Origin: Fimbriiglobus sp.
GTDB lineage: Bacteria > Planctomycetota > Planctomycetia > Gemmatales > Gemmataceae
DNA length: 7,004 bases
NCBI GenBank assembly: GCA_025352585.1
Contig: JANXTD010000049.1
Span: 1-7,004, forward strand
Reading direction: 5' to 3'
Positions 1 through 4,830 of the stretch are shown here, piece by piece. The translations under genes and the position numbers were made by a program. Under the pieces are notes generated by a model. It was given only the letters and a program-made list of their open reading frames with translations. It ran no database searches and was not told the DNA's origin. Position 1 is the first letter of the stretch; each line of letters opens with the position of its first letter.

Positions 1-36
1 CGCAGAACCGGATCGGTTTTTGAGGCATCGAGAACA

Positions 37-52
37 GCCCAGACGCCTGGGC
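37..52. other. Perfect GC-rich palindrome / hairpin upstream of mnmH
   Basis: GCCCAG (37-42) and CTGGGC (47-52) are perfect reverse complements around a 4-base ACGC loop. It could be the tail of a terminator for a gene left of the window or a dispersed palindromic repeat. No T-run follows it on the plus strand, so a canonical intrinsic terminator in that direction is not supported. On the minus strand no T-run is visible either. Confidence 0.45.
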
Positions 53-63
53 CACAGTGCTGC

Positions 64-91
64 GACACCCCAAACCCGACACCCGACACCC
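64..91 (+). repeat. Four-unit heptanucleotide tandem repeat (GACACCC)
   Basis: Four consecutive 7-base units are seen: GACACCC (64-70), CAAACCC (71-77), GACACCC (78-84), GACACCC (85-91). The second unit differs at two positions. The array ends 8 bases before the mnmH ATG and so occupies the place where a Shine-Dalgarno would lie; no purine-rich motif is visible there. Short heptanucleotide arrays in intergenic DNA are known from other bacteria, such as the STRR sequences of cyanobacteria, but this unit is not one I can assign to a named family. Confidence 0.75.
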
Positions 92-99
92 GGTTTTCC

Positions 100-1149
100 A
101 TGACCAACACCCCGCAGACTCTCGAACGCCTTTGGGACGCCGAGACGCCGTGCCCGTTCGACGAGGTCATCGACGTGCGCTCGCCGGGCGAGTTCGCCGA
201 GGACCGCGTGCCGGGGGCCGTGAACTTGCCGGTGCTCAGCGACGCCGAGCGGGCTACCGTCGGCACGCTGTTCGTCCAGACGGGGGCCTTCCCGGCGCGG
301 CGACTCGGGGCGGGGTTGGTCTCGGCCAACATCGCCCGGCACCTCGCCACGCACCTCGCCGACAAGGGCCGCGACTACAAGCCGCTGGTCTACTGCTGGC
401 GCGGCGGCCAGCGCTCCGCGAGTTTCGCCACCGTCCTCGCGGCCGTCGGCTGGCGGGTCACGGTCCTCAGCGGCGGCTACAAGACCTACCGCGCCCACGT
501 CCGCGCGCGGCTCGACACGCTGCCGACGGCGTTCGACTACCGGCTCATCGGCGGGGCGACCGGCAGCGGCAAGACGCGGCTGCTGCACCGCCTCGGCGAG
601 CGCGGCGGGCAGACCCTCGACCTCGAAGGCCTCGCCAACCACCGCGGCTCGGCGCTGGGCAACGTCGGCCCGCAGCCGTCGCAAAAGCTGTTCGAGTCGC
701 TGCTTTTAGAGGCGTTGCAGAAACTCGACCCGCGTCGCCCCGTCTGGGTCGAGGCCGAGAGCAACCGCATCGGCGTGCTGTACGTTCCGCCGGCGCTGTG
801 GGCAAAAATGAAGGCGGCGACGGGCGTCGAGGTGACGATGCCGGTGGCCGGGCGCGTCGAACACCTGCTGGAGATTTACGCCAACTGGGTCGCCGACCCG
901 GCGCACCTCATCGGCCTGCTGAGGCCGTTCGCGGCGTGGCACGGCGCGGCGAAAATCGCCCAGTGGGAGGCGCAAATCGCGGCGAACGAGTGGCCTGCGT
1001 TCGTGGCGTCGCTGCTGGAGACGCACTACGACCCGCGCTACGCCGCGTCGGCCGGCCGCTGCTTCCCCAACGTGACGACCCCCGTGACGCTGCCGGACGC
1101 GTCCGACGTGGCGTTCGACGCGTTGGCGGCGGAGCTGGCGCGCCATTAA
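100..1149 (+). CDS. mnmH: tRNA 2-selenouridine synthase (MnmH/SelU)
   Basis: This cytosolic enzyme uses selenophosphate to convert 2-thiouridine to 2-selenouridine at the wobble position of certain tRNAs; family members also geranylate the thiouridine. The 349-residue length is close to the E. coli protein. An N-terminal rhodanese domain (about residues 8-135) carries IDVRSPGEF and the family signature CWRGGQRS with the catalytic Cys99. A P-loop domain follows, with Walker A GATGSGKT (152-159), the LDLEGLANHRGSALG block (173-187) and VEAESNRIG (217-225). All key residues are present, so it looks functional. ATG 100 is the only plausible start, since no in-frame ATG or GTG lies between it and the window edge; it lacks a clear Shine-Dalgarno because a heptad repeat abuts it. 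The selenophosphate synthase SelD should be encoded elsewhere. The stop overlaps that of the convergent E1 gene. Confidence 0.95.
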   Translation: MTNTPQTLERLWDAETPCPFDEVIDVRSPGEFAEDRVPGAVNLPVLSDAERATVGTLFVQTGAFPARRLGAGLVSANIARHLATHLADKGRDYKPLVYCWRGGQRSASFATVLAAVGWRVTVLSGGYKTYRAHVRARLDTLPTAFDYRLIGGATGSGKTRLLHRLGERGGQTLDLEGLANHRGSALGNVGPQPSQKLFESLLLEALQKLDPRRPVWVEAESNRIGVLYVPPALWAKMKAATGVEVTMPVAGRVEHLLEIYANWVADPAHLIGLLRPFAAWHGAAKIAQWEAQIAANEWPAFVASLLETHYDPRYAASAGRCFPNVTTPVTLPDASDVAFDALAAELARH

Positions 1150-2189
1150 TTCCCGATGTACTTGGCGTACAGCACCCGCGCCCGCTCGGTGTCGTCGGTG
1201 CCCTTGATGATCGCGCGGCCGTCGGGGAACACCGTGAAGTCGTAGCCGTCCGGCCCCTCGGTGACTGTGAACTTCATCAGGAACTTGTTGGCACTCACGG
1301 CCGTCGCGCCGTCAAGGCCCTTACGCAACTCGGCGAAGTTCAGCGCACCCGCGCGGCGTTGACTCACCTGCACGGCGTTGCGGCCGCACAGCGAGGTCGT
1401 CTGCGTGCCGTGCTCGCCGTCGAGCCACTCGAACTGCCGCAAGGCGCAGCACGGGCACTTGCCCTTGCGGCCCTTCAAGGGCGCAATCTTAACGCGGCGC
1501 GACGTGTTTTCCCAAATGTTGAGCATGTACAGTTCGCGGTTGATCGTCTCCGGCTTGCCCGCGAGAATCTTCAACGCCTCGGTCGCCTGGAAGCTCGCCA
1601 CGATGCCGACGATCGGCCCCAACACGCCCGCGGTCTCGCAGGTGCCGACCTCGCCGGGGCCGGGCGACTGCTCAAACACGCAGCGTAAGCACGGGGTTTC
1701 GCCGGGGATGATCGTCATCGTCATCCCCTCCACACCCACCGCCCCGCCGTACACCCACGGCTTATTCAGCTTGATCGCGGCGTCGTTGATCGTGTAGCGC
1801 ACCTCGAAGTTATCCGTACCGTCGAGAATCAAGTCGGCGTCCTGACAAAACCCCTCGATGTTGCTGCGGTCAATGTCGGCAACAATCGCCTCAACGGTGA
1901 CGTTGGAGTTGATCTGCCGCAACTTGGTCGCCGCCGCCTCGGACTTCGGCAGGTTGTTGGTCACGTCGGACTCGTCGAACAGCACCTGCCGCTGGAGGTT
2001 CGACGGCTCGACGAAGTCGCGGTCAATGATGCGGACGTGCCCCACGCCGGCGCGGACGAGCGTGTTCGCGAGTACCGTGCCGAGCGCACCGACGCCGCAC
2101 AGGGTGACGCGCGAGTTCATGATGCGCTCTTGGCCGACTTTGCCGATGCCGGGGACGCGCATTTGCCGCGAGTAGCGTTCGAGATTCAT
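1146..2189 (-). CDS. ThiF/MoeB/HesA-type E1 adenylyltransferase (sulfur-carrier activating enzyme)
   Basis: It is predicted to adenylate the C-terminal glycine of a ubiquitin-like sulfur carrier, priming it for thiocarboxylation in the cytosol. In the 347 residues one sees the ATP-binding loop GVGALG (32-37), IIDRDFVEPSNLQRQ (54-68) with Asp56 and the conserved Arg67, and DGTDNFEVRY (123-132). Zinc ligands are C167/C170 (PCLRC) and C245/C248 (CPCC, with an extra C247). The motif TCETAGVLGP places Cys184 where ThiF-type enzymes carry a reactive cysteine. The C-terminal part (about 262-347) ends in FPDGRAIIKGTDD…YAKYIG, an extension I recognise from MoeB/ThiF-like proteins; it is not a rhodanese domain, unlike MoeZ or Uba4. 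The natural partner is the Gly-Gly carrier two genes upstream. The ATG is preceded by GGAAAG. ThiF and MoeB assignments cannot be separated from sequence alone, so no symbol is given. Confidence 0.92.
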   Translation of the reverse strand: MNLERYSRQMRVPGIGKVGQERIMNSRVTLCGVGALGTVLANTLVRAGVGHVRIIDRDFVEPSNLQRQVLFDESDVTNNLPKSEAAATKLRQINSNVTVEAIVADIDRSNIEGFCQDADLILDGTDNFEVRYTINDAAIKLNKPWVYGGAVGVEGMTMTIIPGETPCLRCVFEQSPGPGEVGTCETAGVLGPIVGIVASFQATEALKILAGKPETINRELYMLNIWENTSRRVKIAPLKGRKGKCPCCALRQFEWLDGEHGTQTTSLCGRNAVQVSQRRAGALNFAELRKGLDGATAVSANKFLMKFTVTEGPDGYDFTVFPDGRAIIKGTDDTERARVLYAKYIGN

Positions 2190-2247
2190 GGCAACTTTCC
2201 GAGGCGAGCGGGGGGCGAAAGTCCCCCGAGTGAGTCAACGATTCCGG

Positions 2248-2637
2248 TCACTTGTCGATGCCGAGGTCGGCGAGGAAGCCGGTCAGGAAGTGGACTGCCG
2301 GCTTCGGCCACTTCTCCATCTTGGCGTAACCGACGAGCGTCTTGAGGTCTTCGCGGGTCCGCCGCAGGTCCGCGCCGCCGAGCCGCTGGAGGTAGCGGGC
2401 GAGGTACTGCATCGCCTCGTCGGCGACCTTGCCGTTCAGCACTTCCTCTTCGGAGCCGCTCAGGAAGACGTAGGCGTGCAGCGTCGCCAACAGCAGCGGG
2501 TGGACGCCGAGTTCCTCGGGGATCAGCGGGAAGACCGACGCCCCGTCCGGCACGTCGCCGTCCGGTTCGCCGTCGCCCCCCGGCTCGTCGTCGAGGCCTT
2601 CGAGTTCGTCGTCCTCGTCGTCAGGCTTCACGGCCAC
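2248..2637 (-). CDS. Small acidic protein of unknown function in the sulfur-carrier operon
   Basis: I do not recognise this family. The 129-residue protein has a very acidic, Gly/Pro-containing N-terminus (residues 1-33, dominated by D, E and G), likely disordered. A compact, mostly helical part follows (about 34-129) with hydrophobic stretches such as HPLLLATLHAYVFLSG and AVHFLTGFLADLGI. It has no signal peptide, membrane segment or Cys. It sits 3 bases after the carrier's stop codon and 58 bases before the E1 start, so translational coupling with the carrier is likely. The chosen start is GTG 2637, with a G6 run 7 bases upstream; GTG 2631 is an equally possible start. The operon position suggests an accessory role in the carrier pathway, but this is inference. 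Being in frame between two tightly linked genes, with a convincing protein composition, makes it a real gene rather than a shadow. Confidence 0.8.
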   Translation of the reverse strand: MAVKPDDEDDELEGLDDEPGGDGEPDGDVPDGASVFPLIPEELGVHPLLLATLHAYVFLSGSEEEVLNGKVADEAMQYLARYLQRLGGADLRRTREDLKTLVGYAKMEKWPKPAVHFLTGFLADLGIDK

Positions 2638-2640
2638 GGC

Positions 2641-2913
2641 TCAGCCCCCCGCGACGGCAGGAATGAGCGCGACCACGACGCCATCGTTCACGACGGTGTC
2701 GAGGTCATCCAGATATCTTACGTCTTCGTCATTGACGAGGATGTTAATGTAGTGCCGCAACTTGTCGCCGTCGTACAGCTTGGCGCGGAGGCCGGGGTAG
2801 CGCGTCACCACGTCCGCGAGGACGGCCGCGACGGTCGCCCCCTCGGCGGCGACGCGCGTCTGGCCGTCGGTGAGGTCGCGCATCGGCGAGGGGATTTCCA
2901 CGGTGACCGACAT
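2641..2913 (-). CDS. MoaD/ThiS/CysO-like ubiquitin-fold sulfur carrier protein
   Basis: This is a 90-residue β-grasp carrier whose C-terminal Gly-Gly (89-90, after IPAVA) is exposed without processing. Such proteins are adenylated by a ThiF/MoeB-type E1 and carry sulfur as a C-terminal thiocarboxylate. The central block NILVNDEDVRYLDDLDT (57-73) followed by VNDGVVVALIPAVAGG resembles the CysO subgroup (cysteine biosynthesis with CysM in Mycobacterium) more than classical MoaD or ThiS. The start is ATG 2913, with GGAG 5 bases upstream. A longer in-frame reading from 3018 would simply translate the inverted repeat and is rejected. It lies between threonine synthase and the acidic small protein, with its E1 further down the same strand. 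The final receiver of the sulfur is not shown by the sequence: cysteine, homocysteine, molybdopterin and thiamine are all possible. Confidence 0.92.
   Translation of the reverse strand: MSVTVEIPSPMRDLTDGQTRVAAEGATVAAVLADVVTRYPGLRAKLYDGDKLRHYINILVNDEDVRYLDDLDTVVNDGVVVALIPAVAGG
2645..2650 (-). promoter_or_regulatory. Shine-Dalgarno-like G6 run inside the Gly-Gly codons
   Basis: On the minus strand the last codons of the carrier read GCG GGG GGC TGA. The six consecutive Gs end 7 bases before GTG 2637 of the next gene. The codons for the catalytic diglycine therefore probably double as the ribosome binding site of the acidic protein. This supports coupled translation and the choice of GTG 2637. 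Confidence 0.5.
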
Positions 2914-2918
2914 ACAAA

Positions 2919-2922
2919 CTCC
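2919..2922 (-). promoter_or_regulatory. Ribosome binding site of the sulfur-carrier gene
   Basis: GGAG lies 5 bases before ATG 2913 in an A/T-rich leader (TAATATTTGGAGTTTGT). It decides the start against the upstream in-frame ATG at 3018, which has no such signal and lies in repeat DNA. It is also only 8 bases beyond the foot of the large hairpin, so folding of that hairpin could influence its accessibility. Confidence 0.65.
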
Positions 2923-2930
2923 AAATATTA

Positions 2931-3020
2931 GAGTGCAGAATGCACAGTGCAAAATGCAGAATGTCAACAAAGAGGTCGGAGGGTTTTCGTTCTGCACTTT
3001 GCACTGTACATTCTGCACTC
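2931..3020. repeat. 90-base inverted repeat with heptad-structured 33-base arms
   Basis: The left arm (2931-2963) and right arm (2988-3020) are reverse complements at 30 of 33 positions, with a 24-base loop. The left arm reads GAG + TGCAGAA, TGCACAG, TGCAAAA, TGCAGAA + TG, that is four 7-base TGCANNN units; the right arm has the same organisation on the other strand. In the RNA of the minus strand, the direction of the flanking genes, two of the three differences become G·U wobbles, so 32 of 33 positions can pair. The element fills almost all of the 111-base gap between the threonine synthase stop and the carrier start. No flanking target-site duplication and no clear U-run are seen. It may act as an attenuator, an mRNA stabiliser, or simply be a dispersed repeat. 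Confidence 0.9.
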
Positions 3021-3024
3021 TCGC

Positions 3025-4317
3025 TTAAACCAACACCGCAGGACCGTACGATTTGGCAAGGCCCATGTCGCCGCCGCTGAAGACTTCCAGGAAGGCGTCG
3101 AGGCTCGGCTTGATCAGCGCCGGCTTCTCGACGGCGTCTTCCAGCGCGTCCTGAGTTTTGAGGCCGTTGCCGGTGATGCACAGGACGATCTCCTCGTCGC
3201 GCGGCAGGCGGTTCTCGGCGAGCAGCTTGCGGGCAACCGCGATCGTCACGCCGCCGGCGGTTTCGGCGAAAATCCCCTCGGTGCGGGCGAGTAGCAGCAT
3301 CCCCTCGACGATCTCGTCGTCGGTCACGTCGTCGGCCCACCCGCCCGTCGTGTGGATCAGGTTCTTCGAGAAGTAGCCGTCGGCCGGGTCGCCGATCGCG
3401 AGGCTCTTGCAGATGGTGTTCGGCTTGCGCACCGGCTTGTGGCGGTCGCGGCCGGTCTTCACGGCGTCGGTGATCGGGTTACAGCCGGTGGCCTGAGCGC
3501 CGTACATCTTGGTCCGCGGGGCTTCGTTCACGAGGCCGACCTTGTACAGCTCCTCGAACGACTTGTGAATCTTGCCGATCAGCGAGCCGCCGGCCATCGG
3601 GGCGATGACGTGCTGCGGGAAGCGCCAGCCCAAGTCCTCGGCGATCTCGAAGCCCATCGTCTTCGACCCCTCGGCGTAGAACGGCCGGAGGTTGATGTTA
3701 ACGAAGCCCCAGTTGAACTTGAAGGCGACCTGCGTACAGAGGCGGTTGACTTCGTCGTAGGTGCCGTGGACGGCAATGACCTTGGCCCCGTACACACTCG
3801 TGTTGAGAATCTTGGCCCGTTCGAGGTCCGACGGCACGAAGACGTAGGCTTCGAGGCCGGCCTGGGCGGCGTTGGCAGCGACGCTGTTGGCGAGGTTGCC
3901 GGTACTCGCGCACCCCACCGTCTTGAAGCCGAACTCGCGGGCCTTCGACAGGGCGACGCTCACGACGCGGTCCTTGAACGACAGCGTCGGGAAGTTGACG
4001 GCGTCGTTCTTGATCCACAGCTTCGAGACGCCGAGTTCCTTGGCCAACCGGTCGGCGCGAATGAGCGGGGTGCCGCCGACTTGCGGGCCGACGGTCGGCT
4101 CCCCGTCGAGCGGCAGCAGCTCGCGGTAGCGCCACATGGTCCGCGGCCGCGCCTCGATTTGCGCGCGGGAGACGTTGGCGCGGATGGCGGGGTAGTCGTA
4201 GACGACTTCGAGCGGGCCGAAGTCGTCGGTGCAGAAGTTGACCGGGGACTTGGGGTAAATCTTGCCGCAGAGTTTACACTGCAACCCGATCGTGAACTCG
4301 GCTTGGGATGTGGCCAC
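3025..4317 (-). CDS. thrC: Threonine synthase (PLP-dependent)
   Basis: It converts O-phospho-L-homoserine to L-threonine and phosphate in the cytosol. From the GTG at 4317 the protein has 430 residues. An N-terminal zinc-ribbon-like segment (C14-x2-C17 … C29) leads into FGPLEVVYDY. The PLP lysine is K115 in LSFKDR; the phosphate-binding loop CASTGNLANS is 136-145; further fold-II motifs are PMAGGSLIGK (240-249) and TAGGVTIA (353-360). GTG 4317 is preferred because AGGG lies 7 bases upstream and family similarity begins right there. The frame continues to an ATG at 4632, but that extra stretch is low-complexity Arg/Pro-rich and unlike the family. The fourth ribbon cysteine, usual in related sequences, appears replaced by Asp32 (CTDD). 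It is the first gene of the likely operon with the sulfur carrier. A paralogue using another nucleophile cannot be excluded. Confidence 0.93.
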   Translation of the reverse strand: MATSQAEFTIGLQCKLCGKIYPKSPVNFCTDDFGPLEVVYDYPAIRANVSRAQIEARPRTMWRYRELLPLDGEPTVGPQVGGTPLIRADRLAKELGVSKLWIKNDAVNFPTLSFKDRVVSVALSKAREFGFKTVGCASTGNLANSVAANAAQAGLEAYVFVPSDLERAKILNTSVYGAKVIAVHGTYDEVNRLCTQVAFKFNWGFVNINLRPFYAEGSKTMGFEIAEDLGWRFPQHVIAPMAGGSLIGKIHKSFEELYKVGLVNEAPRTKMYGAQATGCNPITDAVKTGRDRHKPVRKPNTICKSLAIGDPADGYFSKNLIHTTGGWADDVTDDEIVEGMLLLARTEGIFAETAGGVTIAVARKLLAENRLPRDEEIVLCITGNGLKTQDALEDAVEKPALIKPSLDAFLEVFSGGDMGLAKSYGPAVLV

Positions 4318-4471
4318 AAAAACACCCTGGAATGGTGGGCAAGGGTCAGTTCCGGGTGGCAGCCGATCCAGAAACCGCGTGACGAAACCGCGGCGGGGCC
4401 GGGGGAAAGTCGGTGGCGGCGTGGTGAGATAAGAAACGGCGCGCGGGTTTCGGGGTACGAAGTCGCTCGCC

Positions 4472-4629
4472 AGTATCTTATCTGCCCCAACTCGTGCGCG
4501 AATTCCTTCGCGCGGTCGTCGGGCAGGAGTTAGCACCAGCGTCGAGCGTCCCACCTGGCGGTGGTCGGCCCGACCGGTTGCTGCGACGTCGTCGGGCCTG
4601 AAACCCTCAGTCGCTCTGGATAAGATACT
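4472..4629. promoter_or_regulatory. Inverted pair of 11-base sites (AGTATCTTATC / GATAAGATACT), possible operator
   Basis: AGTATCTTATC at 4472-4482 and its exact reverse complement at 4619-4629 are separated by 136 bases. A/T-rich exact repeats stand out in this GC-rich region, and a third partial copy (GATAAGA) is at 4428-4434. They could be two binding sites for a regulator of the divergent promoters, promoter -10-like elements, or the ends of a long-range RNA stem. Function is inference only. Confidence 0.35.
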
Positions 4630-4701
4630 CACCGTAATCGTTGGCTTTCCCGGTTCGCCAAACGGCGGCCCAGGAAGGTTGAAGTGATCATAAGCGTCGT
4701 C

Positions 4702-4713
4702 GCCCGAAAGGGC
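4702..4713. other. GNRA-capped mini hairpin
   Basis: GCCC (4702-4705), GAAA (4706-4709) and GGGC (4710-4713) form a perfect 4-bp stem closed by a GAAA tetraloop, a stable RNA fold on the plus strand. It lies 117 bases upstream of the zinc-ribbon gene, so it may be in its 5' leader. A short stem like this can also occur by chance in GC-rich DNA. Confidence 0.3.
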
Positions 4714-4830
4714 AACGCGCCGTCCGGGAATTTTCCCCCGCCGCCCGCCGTCGCCGCGCCGCCGGGCCGGCCAGGCGGGGCACCTTCCCTATGATGAGGG
4801 GGTTCGCCGAACCGTCCCTGGGGTCGAATC

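Larger units (their letters stand above)
4318..4830. other. Divergent intergenic region without a supported gene
   Basis: These 513 bases separate the start of thrC (minus) from the start of the zinc-ribbon gene (plus), so promoters for both directions are expected here. I cannot place -35/-10 boxes with confidence. I found no tRNA, riboswitch core or convincing small gene. Visible elements are three GATAAGA motifs (4428-4434, 4619-4625, and inverted at 4476-4482), a GCCC-GAAA-GGGC hairpin (4702-4713), a TTGGC/GCCAA stem (4641-4645 with 4657-4661) and GGTTC-GCC-GAACC (4801-4813). The last lies 17 bases before the downstream ATG. The Shine-Dalgarno of the plus-strand gene is GGGG at 4820-4823. 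Confidence 0.7.

Noticed and set aside
57..1688. 543-residue plus-strand frame across mnmH and into the E1 gene
   Set aside because: Arg/Pro/Gly/Ala-rich shadow translation in another frame of two well-supported genes; no family motif.
2914..3018. 35-residue N-terminal extension of the sulfur carrier
   Set aside because: It is the translated heptad hairpin. The β-grasp domain starts at the ATG at 2913, which has a good SD.
2931..3020. CRISPR array, IS or MITE
   Set aside because: The units are 7 bases without spacers, so it is not CRISPR. No transposase, and the flanks (…ATATTA and TCGCTT…) show no target-site duplication, so a recent MITE insertion is not supported.
2931..3020. Canonical intrinsic terminator after thrC
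   Set aside because: The stem is long and loop large, and minus-strand RNA continues UAAUAUUUGG rather than a U-run. Attenuation remains possible but a standard terminator is not shown.
3352..4533. 393-residue plus-strand frame antisense to thrC
   Set aside because: Arises from GC-rich codon bias of the real minus-strand gene; Val/Ala/Arg-rich without domains.
4318..4632. 105-residue N-terminal extension of threonine synthase
   Set aside because: Low-complexity Arg/Pro-rich sequence with no family similarity; GTG 4317 has an SD-like AGGG and is where similarity begins.
4318..4830. Riboswitch or tRNA in the 513-base gap
   Set aside because: I saw only short stems (4-6 bp) and no recognisable T-loop, anticodon arm or riboswitch core; a covariance-model search would be needed to exclude it.
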